The notes under the pieces were generated by a model that saw nothing but the letters and a program-made list of their open reading frames with translations, did no database searches and was not told the DNA's origin. Source: Pseudomonas rustica (GTDB taxonomy: Bacteria > Pseudomonadota > Gammaproteobacteria > Pseudomonadales > Pseudomonadaceae). From it: a DNA stretch of 64,000 bases. The position numbers were made by a program, and so were the translations under genes. The DNA lies in the NCBI RefSeq assembly GCF_018336155.1, contig NZ_JAGYHF010000008.1, positions 296,054-360,053 of the forward strand, in the 5' to 3' direction. This document shows positions 1-8,170 of this stretch, piece by piece. Each line of letters begins with the position of its first letter. The first letter of the stretch is position 1.

Positions 1-779
1 GAAATGGGATGCGCCAGCACTTCGACCTTTTCCAGGGTCAGGGTCGGGCTGAGCAAAATATGATCAAGGCAACGCTGAGGACGCCAGCTGGGGAATGTCG
101 CTTCCACCTGCGGGGCCAGCAGGCCGAGATCGCGTAACGGAGAGTGTTGTAGCAGATCGCTGGCGTGGGTGTTCATGTCGCCCATCAACACCTGGTGTTT
201 GTAGCCACCGATCAGTTCACGAATATAGGCCAGTTGCAGGCTGCGGGTTCGCGCGCCAAGGGCCAGATGCATCATCACCACCACCAGCGCTTCCGGGCCT
301 TCGCCGAAACGCAGCAGAATCGCGCCACGACCTTTCGGGCCGGGCAGCGGGTGATCTTCAATCGCCGACGGTTTCAGACGGCTGAGCACGCCGTTGCTGT
401 GCTGGGCCAGTCGGCCGAGATTGCGATTGAGTTGTTGATACCAGTAGGGGAAGGCGCCGAGCTGGGCCAGGTGTTCGACCTGATTGACGTAGCCCGAACG
501 CAGGCTGCCGCCATCGGCTTCCTGCAAGGCGACCAGATCGAAGTCGCCGAGCAGGTCGCCGATCTTTTGCAGATTGCCTGAGCGACCGTTGTGCGGCAGC
601 AGGTGCTGCCAGCTACGGGTCAGGTAATGCCGATAGCGCTCGGTGCTGATGCCCACCTGGATATTGAAACTGAGCAGGCGCAGACGTTGGTCTGCGGGCA
701 GGCCCGTGGACTCCAGGTGATGCTCGTTGACCTGCGGATCATGCAGGCCAACGATGCGTTCAGACTTCCAGCGGCGCAT
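1..779 (-). CDS. Endonuclease/exonuclease/phosphatase (EEP) family protein, partial (C-terminus beyond the left edge)
   Basis: Reading the minus strand from the ATG at 777–779 gives about 259 residues before the window ends. Three EEP hallmarks are visible: FDLVALQEADGG (metal-binding Glu), MGDMNTH (GDxN motif) and CLDHILLSP (the DHIL motif close to the C-terminus), so little is missing. The family hydrolyses phosphodiester or phosphomonoester bonds with Mg2+; the substrate cannot be told from sequence. No signal peptide is seen. The start lies 14 nt after the dsbA stop on the same strand, which suggests co-transcription. No good Shine-Dalgarno precedes this ATG, so translation may depend on dsbA read-through. 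A gene of this family follows dsbA in other pseudomonads. Confidence 0.85.
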   Translation of the reverse strand, partial: MRRWKSERIVGLHDPQVNEHHLESTGLPADQRLRLLSFNIQVGISTERYRHYLTRSWQHLLPHNGRSGNLQKIGDLLGDFDLVALQEADGGSLRSGYVNQVEHLAQLGAFPYWYQQLNRNLGRLAQHSNGVLSRLKPSAIEDHPLPGPKGRGAILLRFGEGPEALVVVMMHLALGARTRSLQLAYIRELIGGYKHQVLMGDMNTHASDLLQHSPLRDLGLLAPQVEATFPSWRPQRCLDHILLSPTLTLEKVEVLAHPI

Positions 780-793
780 GGCGGGGGCGGCGC

Positions 794-1435
794 TTAGTTG
801 GCTGCAGCCTTGGTTGCCGCTCGCTCTTTGGCGACCAGTTGGTCTGCCAGTTGCAGCGCTTGTTCGGCACCACCGGCAGAGCCGATGTCAAAGCGGTACT
901 TGCCGTTGACGATCATGGTTGGAACGCCAGTGATTTCATACTTCTTGGCCAGTTCGCGAGCTTTTACGATCTGACCTTTGATGGCGAACGAGTCGAAAGT
1001 GGCGAGGAACTTGTCCTTGTCCACGCCTTGGGTGGCGAGGAAGTCAGCCATCTCGTTCTTGTCGGTCAGCTTTTTGTGTTGTTTCTGGATGGCTTCGAAA
1101 ACCGCCGCGTGAACCTTGTGCTCGACACCCATCGCTTCCAGGGTCAGGAACATTTGGCCGTGAGCGTCCCACGGGCCGCCGAACATCGCCGGGATACGCA
1201 CGAAGTTGACGTCGGACGGCAGTTTTTCAACCCACGGGTTGATCACTGGCTCAAAGGCGTAGCAGTGCGGGCAGCCGTACCAGAACAGCTCGACCACTTC
1301 GATCTTGCCAGGCTCTGCAACCGGTACCGGGTTGGCCAGCTCCACGTAAGGGGCGGCTGGGGCTTCGGCGGCTTGGGCGGTGACGCCGAACAGGCTGGCA
1401 GCGACGAGAGCGGCGCTGATGATCAGATTACGCAT
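794..1435 (-). CDS. dsbA: Periplasmic thiol:disulfide interchange protein DsbA
   Basis: This 213-residue protein has a cleavable signal peptide (residues 1–22, ending AQA) followed by a thioredoxin-fold domain with an inserted helical domain. The active site CPHC is at residues 55–58 in the context FWYGCPHC, and the cis-proline loop is seen as TGVPTMIV near the C-terminus. DsbA donates disulfide bonds to secreted proteins and is reoxidised by DsbB. Length and motifs are normal for pseudomonad DsbA. It lies downstream of cytochrome c4 on the same strand but is separated from it by a terminator-like hairpin (1530–1559), so it probably has its own promoter. The EEP gene follows after 14 nt. Confidence 0.96.
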   Translation of the reverse strand: MRNLIISAALVAASLFGVTAQAAEAPAAPYVELANPVPVAEPGKIEVVELFWYGCPHCYAFEPVINPWVEKLPSDVNFVRIPAMFGGPWDAHGQMFLTLEAMGVEHKVHAAVFEAIQKQHKKLTDKNEMADFLATQGVDKDKFLATFDSFAIKGQIVKARELAKKYEITGVPTMIVNGKYRFDIGSAGGAEQALQLADQLVAKERAATKAAAN

Positions 1436-1529
1436 GCTTTACTCCTGGACAATTTTGGTCGCCTCGCGCGACCTGTTTTCAGACAGATCCTGGCGGGCAT
1501 GAGTTCTGTAGTGTAACGGCAGCGGCCAC

Positions 1530-1559
1530 AAAAAAGGGCGGCCAAAGCCACCCTTTTTA
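1530..1559 (-). terminator. Intrinsic terminator between cytochrome c4 and dsbA
   Basis: A GC-rich hairpin (AAGGGTGG / CCGCCCTT on the minus strand, with one mismatch) is followed by a run of T on the minus strand. It is flanked by A/T tracts on both sides, so it could work in either direction. It would end the cytochrome c4 message before dsbA. Confidence 0.7.
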
Positions 1560-1635
1560 TACTTGCTGCGGCGGATTAATCGAGCGTTAACATTGCAGGA
1601 GATATCAACTCCAGCATTGGATCACGCACCCCCCC

Positions 1636-1671
1636 TGTAGGAGCTGCCGAAGGCTGCGATCTTTTGATCTT
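1636..1671. repeat. Single copy of the TGTAGGAGCTGCCG-type intergenic repeat
   Basis: The unit begins TGTAGGAGCTGCCGAAGG and ends CTTTTGATCTT. The same unit occurs as inverted pairs at 27066–27152, 46283–46374 and 54513–54591. Here only one arm is present. It lies in the non-coding gap between dsbA and cytochrome c4. Such families are common between genes in fluorescens-group pseudomonads. Confidence 0.85.
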
Positions 1672-1701
1672 CACCCTCGCTCAACGCCCGCCACAACGCG
1701 C

Positions 1702-2313
1702 TTAGTGCAGACCCTGAATGTAGCTGGAGACCGCTGCGATATCTTCGTCGCTCAAGCGCTTGGCGATGGTCTGCATGGTCATGGTGTCGCCGTCGTTGGT
1801 ACGGCCGCCTTCTTCCTTACGGAAATCGGTCAGCTGCTTGGCGATGTATTGAGCGTGTTGGCCACCCAGGTGCGGGAAGCCGGCTGCGGCGTTGCCGGCG
1901 CCATTCGGCGAGTGGCAACCGGTGCAGGCTGGCAGGCCTTTGGCGAGGTTGCCGCCACGGAACAGCGCTTCACCGCGAGCGACGATCTTCGGATCGGCAG
2001 CGCCGACGCTGCCTTTCTGGCTGGCGAAGTAGGCGGCGATGTCGGCCAGATCCTGATCGCTCAGGTTGGTCAGCAGCCCGGTCATTTCCAGAACGGTGCG
2101 CTTGCCCGACTTGATGTCGTGCAGTTGCTTGGTCAGGTAGCGTTCACCTTGACCGGCCAGTTTTGGAAAGTTTGGCGCCATGCTGTTGCCGTCCGGGCCA
2201 TGGCAGGCTCCGCAAACGGCGGCTTTTGCCTGGCCCGCTGCGGCATCACCGGCAGCATGGGCGAAGCCTGAGATTCCCACGGTCAACAGCAGACTCACGA
2301 TCAATTTGTTCAT
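1702..2313 (-). CDS. cc4: Dihaem cytochrome c4
   Basis: The 203-residue product has a signal peptide (residues 1–20) and two homologous cytochrome c domains, each with a haem-binding CxxCH: CGACH in the first and CTGCH in the second. This two-domain layout and length are those of cytochrome c4, a periplasmic membrane-associated electron carrier that passes electrons from the bc1 complex to terminal oxidases such as cbb3. A second c-type cytochrome gene lies 43 nt upstream on the same strand, and the pair likely forms one transcript ending at the hairpin at 1530–1559. The protein needs the Ccm maturation system and periplasmic redox control. Confidence 0.95.
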   Translation of the reverse strand: MNKLIVSLLLTVGISGFAHAAGDAAAGQAKAAVCGACHGPDGNSMAPNFPKLAGQGERYLTKQLHDIKSGKRTVLEMTGLLTNLSDQDLADIAAYFASQKGSVGAADPKIVARGEALFRGGNLAKGLPACTGCHSPNGAGNAAAGFPHLGGQHAQYIAKQLTDFRKEEGGRTNDGDTMTMQTIAKRLSDEDIAAVSSYIQGLH

Positions 2314-2356
2314 CAGCTAATCCAACTACGGCTAAGGGTTAAGTTATGGACCGGGT

Positions 2357-2647
2357 TTACTCGCTCATCCAAAGGATGATGGCTTGGTAATCCTCGGCAC
2401 TGCAGTCCATGCACAAACCACGCGGCGGCATCGCCTTGAAACCCTGGGTCACGTGTTGCACCAGCGTCTCCATACCTTTCGCCAACCTCGGCGTCCAAGC
2501 TTCCTGATCGCCTCTTTTGGGCGCCATGGGTAGTTGGCCGGAATGACAGGCACCACAAACACGGTTGTACACAGCTTCCGGATCCTGTGTAGCCTGTGCG
2601 CTGTAAAGCGGCATCAAGACTCCGGCAGCCAGCAGCCATTTCGTCAT
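2357..2647 (-). CDS. Small c5-type cytochrome c
   Basis: This 96-residue protein has a short signal peptide (about residues 1–19) and a single CxxCH (CGACH) in a c5-like setting: DPEAVYNRVCGACH near the N-terminus and a C-terminal CMDCSAEDYQAI segment resembling the second Cys pair of cytochrome c5. It is a probable periplasmic one-haem electron carrier. It heads a two-gene minus-strand unit with cytochrome c4 and is divergent from engB, whose start is 191 nt away. A longer frame overlapping this gene (2313–2903) lacks cytochrome motifs and is a shadow. The family assignment is good; the redox partner is unknown. Confidence 0.88.
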   Translation of the reverse strand: MTKWLLAAGVLMPLYSAQATQDPEAVYNRVCGACHSGQLPMAPKRGDQEAWTPRLAKGMETLVQHVTQGFKAMPPRGLCMDCSAEDYQAIILWMSE

Positions 2648-2838
2648 AAAACGACCTTTTCAGGGTTGAGAGCGTTCTGCGTTCTAATGCGCAATCAAAG
2701 TCTGTCGCTCTCGTGAACTTCATCCTTCGCTGGGACAAAGCACACACAAAATCTGCGGCATTATATACTGGCGTCACTGAAACGGAAGCGACACCGCGTT
2801 CCGCGCCCAATCCCGGCGCCGCCCACATCGGAAATCCC

Positions 2839-3483
2839 ATGCAACTCAAGAATCCCATCCTCGGCCTGTGCCAACAGTCCACGTTCATGCTCAGTGCCGC
2901 CAAAGTCGATCAATGCCCTGACGACGAAGGCTTCGAAGTCGCGTTTGCCGGCCGTTCCAACGCCGGCAAATCCAGCGCACTGAACACATTGACTCACGCC
3001 AGCCTGGCGCGCACCTCGAAAACGCCGGGTCGCACACAGCTGTTGAACTTCTTCAAGCTAGACGAAGATCGCCGTCTGGTCGACCTGCCGGGCTACGGTT
3101 ATGCAAAAGTACCGATCCCGCTGAAGATGCACTGGCAGCGTCACCTTGAGGCTTACCTCGGTGGCCGCGAGAGTTTGAAGGGTTTGATTTTGATGATGGA
3201 CATCCGTCATCCAATGACCGACTTCGACCTGCTCATGCTCGACTGGGCCGTTGCGGCCGGCATGCCGATGCACATCCTGTTGACCAAGGCCGACAAACTG
3301 ACCTACGGCGCAGCCAAAAACACCCTGCTCAAAGTGCAGTCGGAAATTCGCAAAGGCTGGGGCGATCAAGTCACCATTCAACTGTTCTCCGCACCAAAAC
3401 GCATGGGCCTGGAAGAGGCCTACACTGTATTGGCCGGCTGGATGGAACTGGCAGACAAAGGCGCCGAGGCGGCAGCCGAGTAA
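2839..3483 (+). CDS. engB: Ribosome biogenesis GTPase EngB (YihA/YsxC)
   Basis: EngB is an essential small GTPase needed for assembly of the 50S subunit. All G motifs are visible: G1 GRSNAGKSS, G3 DLPGYGYA, G4 TKADKL and a G5-like SAPK near the C-terminus. The frame is open upstream to 2713, but the ATG at 2839 (MQLKNPILGL) gives 214 residues, the usual family size, and the upstream part has no resemblance to the family. It converges with polA across a 408-nt gap holding a candidate ErsA sRNA. The polA–sRNA–engB order is the same as polA–spf–yihA in enterobacteria. Confidence 0.95.
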   Translation: MQLKNPILGLCQQSTFMLSAAKVDQCPDDEGFEVAFAGRSNAGKSSALNTLTHASLARTSKTPGRTQLLNFFKLDEDRRLVDLPGYGYAKVPIPLKMHWQRHLEAYLGGRESLKGLILMMDIRHPMTDFDLLMLDWAVAAGMPMHILLTKADKLTYGAAKNTLLKVQSEIRKGWGDQVTIQLFSAPKRMGLEEAYTVLAGWMELADKGAEAAAE

Positions 3484-3498
3484 GTCGGGATATGGAAA

Positions 3499-3612
3499 TT
3501 TGTTTGTAGTGTGTTCAGGCAAGGCGAAAGGGCAGTGAAAAGCGGAGTTTAGGGAATCTAAATGAGCATTTGAGCTGCGCTTTCAACGCAGCATGAACGC
3601 GCTACAGACAAA
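3499..3612. repeat. 114-bp structured intergenic element bounded by imperfect inverted repeats
   Basis: The outer arms 3499–3517 and 3594–3612 are inverted copies with 16 of 19 matches. Inside are a TTTAG-ggaat-CTAAA stem near 3549–3563 and a perfect GCTGCG-ctttcaa-CGCAGC hairpin at 3574–3592. It starts 16 nt after the engB stop. I see no protein in it. It may be a dispersed pseudomonad element or a folded 3' end for engB mRNA. Confidence 0.6.
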
Positions 3613-3620
3613 TTTTGGGC

Positions 3621-3750
3621 AAAAAAAGCCCCGGACTTCATTGGGGAGGGAGAATTCCGGGGTTTAAGTTCCGAACCGCTAGGGCGGGGTTCAGATATCT
3701 GCCAACACTTAACACAACATAGGAGCATTGAAGGGCTTCACCAGCCATTC
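3621..3750 (-). ncRNA. ersA: Candidate ErsA-like small RNA
   Basis: The non-coding gap between convergent polA and engB contains, on the minus strand, an AlgU-like promoter (3757–3784) and, about 130 nt downstream, a textbook intrinsic terminator: CCCCGGA (3656–3662) pairs with TCCGGGG (3629–3635) and is followed by seven U (3621–3627). The predicted transcript length fits ErsA of P. aeruginosa, an AlgU-dependent sRNA of about 130 nt at the same locus, positionally equivalent to Spot 42. The terminator loop (3643–3655) is strongly C/U-rich, a candidate seed for pairing with Shine-Dalgarno regions. The assignment rests on synteny, promoter type, length and terminator, not on an alignment; the exact 5' end is estimated. 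Confidence 0.78.
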
Positions 3751-3756
3751 AGTAAC

Positions 3757-3784
3757 TCTGAGTAGTGTCCTTCCAGATTAGTTC
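3757..3784 (-). promoter_or_regulatory. AlgU (sigma-22/RpoE-type) promoter of the ersA candidate
   Basis: On the minus strand GAACTA (3779–3784) is followed after 17 nt by TCAGA (3757–3761). This fits the AlgU pattern GAACTT–N16-17–TCtgA. The expected start of transcription is near 3750. Confidence 0.7.
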
Positions 3785-3891
3785 AGATTTTTTTCAAAAA
3801 GCTTTGGAATAATCTCAAGCGCTTTTCGAAATAAGCAGGTTTTACCGGGCTTGCCGCGACAACAGGTCGCGGCAAACCGTGTTCAAACGGC

Positions 3892-6696
3892 TCAGTGAGC
3901 CTCATCCCAATTGTTGCCTACACCGACTTCGACCAGTAGCGGTACATCCAGTTTCGCCGCTTCGCTCATGTGCACGCGGATTTCGGCGCTGACCTGCTCG
4001 ACCAGATCCTCGCGAACCTCCAGCACCAATTCATCGTGTACCTGCAGGATGACGCGAGCGTCCAGCCCGGACGTCGCCAGCCATTCATCAACAGCCACCA
4101 TGGCTTTCTTGATGATATCGGCAGCCGTACCCTGCATCGGCGCGTTGATCGCCGTGCGTTCGGCGGCAGCGCGTTCCTGCGGCTTGTTCGAGTTGATCTC
4201 CGGCAAATACAGACGACGGCCAAAGAACGTCTCGACATAACCCTGATCCGCTGCCTGCGCGCGGGTGCGATCCATGTACTCGCGAACCCCCGGATAGCGG
4301 GCGAAGTAGGTGTCGATGTAAGCCTTGGCAGTCTTGGTGTCGACGCCGATGTCTTTGCCGAGCTTCTGCGCGCCCATGCCGTAGATCAGGCCGAAGTTGA
4401 TCGCCTTGGCGCCACGGCGCTGATCGGAGCTGACTTCGTGCAGTTCGACCTTGAACACTTCGGCAGCGGTCGCGGTGTGCACGTCGAGATTGTTGCGGAA
4501 GGCGTTCATCAGGCCTTCGTCCTTGGACAGGTGCGCCATGATCCGCAGTTCGATCTGCGAATAGTCCGCTGCCAGCAGTTTGTAGCCTTTTGGCGCGACG
4601 AACGCCTGACGAATGCGTCGACCTTCAGCGGTGCGCACCGGAATGTTCTGCAGGTTAGGATCGCTGGAGGACAAGCGACCGGTCGACGCTACCGCCTGAT
4701 GATACGAAGTGTGGATACGCCCGGTGCGCGGGTTGATCTGCTCCGGCAGGCGATCGGTGTAAGTGCTTTTCAGCTTGCTCATCGAGCGGTGCTCCATCAG
4801 CACCTTCGGCAAGCGGTGATCATCTTCAGCGAGTTTCGCCAACACTTCTTCAGCGGTGGACGGCTGGCCCTTGGCGGTCTTCTTCAGCACTGGCAAACCA
4901 AGCTTCTCGTAGAGAATCACGCCCAGTTGCTTCGGCGAGCCGAGGTTGAATTCTTCCCCGGCGATCTCGAACGCTTCGCGCTCCAGCGCGACCATTTTGT
5001 TGCCCAACTCGATGCTCTGGATGCCGAGCAGCTCCGCGTCAACGAACGCGCCCTGGCGTTCGATGCGCGCCAGCACCGGCACCAACGGGATTTCGATGTC
5101 GGTCAGCACGCTGGCCAGGCTCGGGATCGCGCTGAGTTTTTCGAACAGAGTCTGGTGCAGACGCAGGGTGATGTCGGCGTCTTCGGCGGCGTACGGGCCG
5201 GCCTGTTCCAGCGCGATCTGGTCGAAAGTCAGCTGCTTGGCGCCTTTGCCGGCGATGTCCTGGAAACTCACAGTGGTGTGATCCAGGTACTTCTGCGCGA
5301 GGCTGTCCATGTCGTGGCGGGTGGCGGTGGAGTTGAGCACGTAGGACTCAAGCATCGTGTCGAAGGCGATGCCACGCACGGTGATGCCTTGGCTCTGATC
5401 ACCACCGATGGCGCAGTTGGCGAGGATGTTCATGTCGAACTTGGCGTGCTGGCCGACCTTGAGCTTGCTCGGGTCTTCCAGAATTGGTTTGAGGGCGCGC
5501 AATACGGTGTCGCGATCCAGCTGTTCTGGCACGCCGATGTAGGAGTGGGTCAGCGGAATGTACGCGGCCTCGTTGGCCTGCACGGCGAACGACAGGCCGA
5601 CCAATTGCGCCTGCTGCGCATCGATGCCGGTGGTTTCGGTGTCGAAGGCGAACAGCTTGGCGTTGTTGAGTTTTTCCAGCCAGACGTCGAAACGTGCCTG
5701 ATCGAGGATGGTTTCGTACGCCGCTTCGGTCGGAGCAGCAGGAGTTTCGATATCTGGCGCGCTGAACAGATCGCCAGCCGGCGCAGGCTCGCTGGCCGCG
5801 CTCAATTCCAGCCGTTTGGCGTCGCGATCCAGATCATTGATCCAGCTTTTGAATTCCAGCAGCGAGTACAGCTCGTAGAGCTTGGCCGGGTCTTCCGCGC
5901 CCATCTGCAAATCGTCGAGTTCGACGTCCAGCGGCACGTCGATCTTGATCGTCGCCAGTTGATAGGAGAGGAATGCCATCTCCTTGTGCTCTTCGAGCTT
6001 GGCCGGCAGGGTTTTCGCGCCGCGAATCGGCAGGGTCGGGACGATGTCGAGATTGGCGTACAACTCGGTGAGGCCACCGTTGACGCCGACCAGCAAGCCG
6101 GAAGCGGTCTTCGGGCCGATGCCCGGAACGCCTGGAATGTTGTCGGACGAATCGCCCATCAGCGCCAGATAATCGATGATCTGCTCCGGTGCGACGCCGA
6201 ATTTCTCCTTCACGCCTTCCACGTCCATCGAGCTACCGGACATGGTGTTGACCAAGGTAATGTGGCCATCGACCAGTTGCGCCATGTCCTTGTCGCCGGT
6301 GGAGATGATCACCGGACGATCCGCCGCCGCGCTGCTGCGGGCGAGGGTGCCGATCACGTCATCAGCCTCGACGCCTTCCACGCACAACAGCGGGAAACCT
6401 AGGGCGATCACGCTCTGGTGCAACGGCTCGATCTGCACGCGCATGTCGTCGGGCATGCTTGGGCGATTGGCTTTGTATTCGGCGTACATCTCATCGCGAA
6501 ATGTCCCACCCTTGGCGTCGAACACCACGGCGAACGGGCTGTCCGGGTACTGCTTGCGCAGACTCTTGAGCATGTTCAGCACGCCTTTGACCGCACCGGT
6601 CGGCAGGCCTTTGGAAGTGGTCAGTGGTGGCAGCGCGTGAAAGGCGCGGTACAGGTAAGACGAACCGTCCACCAGGACGAGGGGGGCTTGGCTCAT
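3892..6696 (-). CDS. polA: DNA polymerase I
   Basis: The 934-residue protein has the full Pol I layout: an N-terminal 5'–3' nuclease (begins MSQAPLVLVDGSSYLYRAFH), a 3'–5' proofreading domain with DTETTG, and a C-terminal polymerase domain with motif A DYSQIELRIMAH, motif B RRGAKAINFGLIYG and motif C VHDELVLE. It fills gaps after Okazaki primer removal and in excision repair. The frame can be extended four codons to a TTG at 6708, but that codon touches the AAAAGG Shine-Dalgarno; the ATG at 6696 sits 12 nt from it and gives the family's N-terminus. It diverges from the DUF2782 gene and converges on engB. Confidence 0.97.
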   Translation of the reverse strand: MSQAPLVLVDGSSYLYRAFHALPPLTTSKGLPTGAVKGVLNMLKSLRKQYPDSPFAVVFDAKGGTFRDEMYAEYKANRPSMPDDMRVQIEPLHQSVIALGFPLLCVEGVEADDVIGTLARSSAAADRPVIISTGDKDMAQLVDGHITLVNTMSGSSMDVEGVKEKFGVAPEQIIDYLALMGDSSDNIPGVPGIGPKTASGLLVGVNGGLTELYANLDIVPTLPIRGAKTLPAKLEEHKEMAFLSYQLATIKIDVPLDVELDDLQMGAEDPAKLYELYSLLEFKSWINDLDRDAKRLELSAASEPAPAGDLFSAPDIETPAAPTEAAYETILDQARFDVWLEKLNNAKLFAFDTETTGIDAQQAQLVGLSFAVQANEAAYIPLTHSYIGVPEQLDRDTVLRALKPILEDPSKLKVGQHAKFDMNILANCAIGGDQSQGITVRGIAFDTMLESYVLNSTATRHDMDSLAQKYLDHTTVSFQDIAGKGAKQLTFDQIALEQAGPYAAEDADITLRLHQTLFEKLSAIPSLASVLTDIEIPLVPVLARIERQGAFVDAELLGIQSIELGNKMVALEREAFEIAGEEFNLGSPKQLGVILYEKLGLPVLKKTAKGQPSTAEEVLAKLAEDDHRLPKVLMEHRSMSKLKSTYTDRLPEQINPRTGRIHTSYHQAVASTGRLSSSDPNLQNIPVRTAEGRRIRQAFVAPKGYKLLAADYSQIELRIMAHLSKDEGLMNAFRNNLDVHTATAAEVFKVELHEVSSDQRRGAKAINFGLIYGMGAQKLGKDIGVDTKTAKAYIDTYFARYPGVREYMDRTRAQAADQGYVETFFGRRLYLPEINSNKPQERAAAERTAINAPMQGTAADIIKKAMVAVDEWLATSGLDARVILQVHDELVLEVREDLVEQVSAEIRVHMSEAAKLDVPLLVEVGVGNNWDEAH

Positions 6697-6770
6697 GAGC
6701 AGGATCAACCTTTTCGGCGGGTCCGGCGCTAGAATAGCGGGACCGTTGACGACAAAGGGACAAGGTTATC

Positions 6771-7061
6771 ATGCGTACGTTAAATCGCTTGCTGCTGGTC
6801 GGTCTGATTGCTGCCTCACCGTTGGCCGCGATGGCGGCGGATGATGCACCGACAGGGGAGCCGGAAGTTACCATCCGCACGGAAGGCGACAAGACCATTC
6901 AGGAGTACCGCCAGAACGGTTTCCTCTATGCGATCAAAGTGACCCAGAAAGGCTTTCCGCCATACTTTCTGGTGCGTGCCGACGGGACGGATGCCAACTT
7001 CATCCGCTCGGATCAGCCGGATATGCTGATTCCGTCATGGAAGATTTTCGAATGGAAGTAA
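6771..7061 (+). CDS. DUF2782 domain protein, secreted
   Basis: A 96-residue protein with a signal peptide (about residues 1–22, ending AMA) and a compact domain (TIRTEGDKTIQEYRQNGFLY … PPYFLVRADG) that matches my memory of DUF2782, a small gammaproteobacterial periplasmic family of unknown role. The gene lies between polA and the homoserine kinase, as in other pseudomonads, and its start is 74 nt from the divergent polA start. It is 54 nt ahead of thrB on the same strand, so a shared transcript is likely. No catalytic residues can be named. Confidence 0.85.
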   Translation: MRTLNRLLLVGLIAASPLAAMAADDAPTGEPEVTIRTEGDKTIQEYRQNGFLYAIKVTQKGFPPYFLVRADGTDANFIRSDQPDMLIPSWKIFEWK

Positions 7062-7115
7062 GTTTTTAATTCACCCGGCGCCGCAATTGGCGGCGCCCGT
7101 ACTGGCAGTTAAAAC

Positions 7116-8069
7116 ATGTCTGTGTTCACGCCCCTGGCTCGGCCCGAGCTGGAAACCTTTCTCGCCCCTTACGGGCTAGGCCGTCTGCTTGATTTCCAGG
7201 GGATCGCCGCCGGCAGCGAAAACACCAATTTCTTTATCAGCCTGGAGCAGGGCGAATTTGTCCTGACCCTGGTCGAGCGCGGCCCGGTGCAGGAGATGCC
7301 GTTCTTCATCGACCTGCTCGACGTGCTCCACGAAGCCGATCTGCCGGTGCCGTACGCATTGCGCACCACTGACGGCGTGGCGTTGCGCGAGCTGAAAGGC
7401 AAACCGGCGCTGCTGCAACCGCGTCTGTCCGGCAAACACATCAAAGTGGCCAATGCCCAGCATTGCGTGCAGGTCGGCGAATTGCAGGCGCATCTGCACC
7501 TGGCGACGCAGGGCGAGCGCATGATCAAGCGCAAGACTGATCGTGGCCTCGACTGGATGCTGGAGGAGGGCAATGAATTTCTCTCGCACCTGAGCGATGA
7601 GCCACGGGCCTTGCTGCAAAAGGCGCTGGATGAAATCAGCGAGCGCAAAGAGAAGATTCTCGCGTTGCCTCGGGCGAACATTCATGCGGATTTGTTTCGC
7701 GATAACGCGATGTTCGAAGGCACGCACCTGACCGGGCTGATCGACTTCTACAACGCCTGCTCGGGGCCGATGCTGTACGACGTGGCGATTGCCTTGAACG
7801 ACTGGTGCTCGGACGAAGAAGGTTTGATCGATGGCCCGCGTGCCCGCGCATTCCTTGGCGCTTATGCGGCGCTACGGCCGTTCACGGCGGCAGAGGCTGA
7901 GTTGTGGCCAATGATGCTGCGCGTGGCGTGTGTGCGGTTCTGGCTGTCGCGGTTGATCGCGGCGGAGCAGTTTGCCGGGCAGGACGTGTTGATTCACGAT
8001 CCAAAAGAGTTTGAGCAGAAATTGGCGCAGCGGCAGCAGGTGCACACACCGTTGCCTTTCGCCCTTTAA
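7116..8069 (+). CDS. thrB: Homoserine kinase (aminoglycoside phosphotransferase-like type)
   Basis: This 317-residue cytosolic kinase belongs to the APH-like fold and not to the GHMP homoserine kinases of enterobacteria. Visible are the catalytic loop HADLFRDNAMF (Asp base, Asn metal ligand) and the metal-binding GLIDFYNAC, together with the N-terminal ENTNFFISL nucleotide-binding strand. It phosphorylates L-homoserine to O-phosphohomoserine for threonine synthesis. Size and start agree with pseudomonad ThrB. A perfect REP-type palindrome begins five bases after the stop. It stands alone here, unlinked to thrC or hom. Confidence 0.93.
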   Translation: MSVFTPLARPELETFLAPYGLGRLLDFQGIAAGSENTNFFISLEQGEFVLTLVERGPVQEMPFFIDLLDVLHEADLPVPYALRTTDGVALRELKGKPALLQPRLSGKHIKVANAQHCVQVGELQAHLHLATQGERMIKRKTDRGLDWMLEEGNEFLSHLSDEPRALLQKALDEISERKEKILALPRANIHADLFRDNAMFEGTHLTGLIDFYNACSGPMLYDVAIALNDWCSDEEGLIDGPRARAFLGAYAALRPFTAAEAELWPMMLRVACVRFWLSRLIAAEQFAGQDVLIHDPKEFEQKLAQRQQVHTPLPFAL

Positions 8070-8073
8070 AAGC

Positions 8074-8148
8074 TTCGCGAGCAAGCCCGCTCCCACATTG
8101 GTTCTGTGTCGTTCACAAATCCAATGTGGGAGCGGGCTTGCTCGCGAA
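8074..8148. repeat. REPIN-type palindrome (GCGAGCAAGCCCGC family), copy 1
   Basis: Two perfect inverted arms of 28 bp, beginning TTCGCGAGCAAGCCCGCTCC and ending GCTCGCGAA, flank a 19-nt spacer. It lies between the convergent thrB and znuA genes. Copy 2 at 11963–12037 has the same length and differs only in the spacer; shorter relatives are at 42007–42072 and 44506–44570. Confidence 0.92.
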
Positions 8149-8170
8149 TGGGTCGACGCCGATGCCGGGT

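Noticed and set aside
165..581. 138-codon plus-strand frame at the left edge
   Set aside because: It is antisense to the EEP-family gene, whose three catalytic motifs are clear on the minus strand.
2313..2903. Longer minus-strand frame overlapping the small cytochrome gene
   Set aside because: It uses another frame, lacks CxxCH and spans the divergent promoter; the 96-residue cytochrome is the better gene.
3970..6402. 810-codon open frame on the plus strand, antisense to polA
   Set aside because: It mirrors the codon pattern of a GC-rich gene in the opposite strand, has no ribosome site and no domain; polA is certain.
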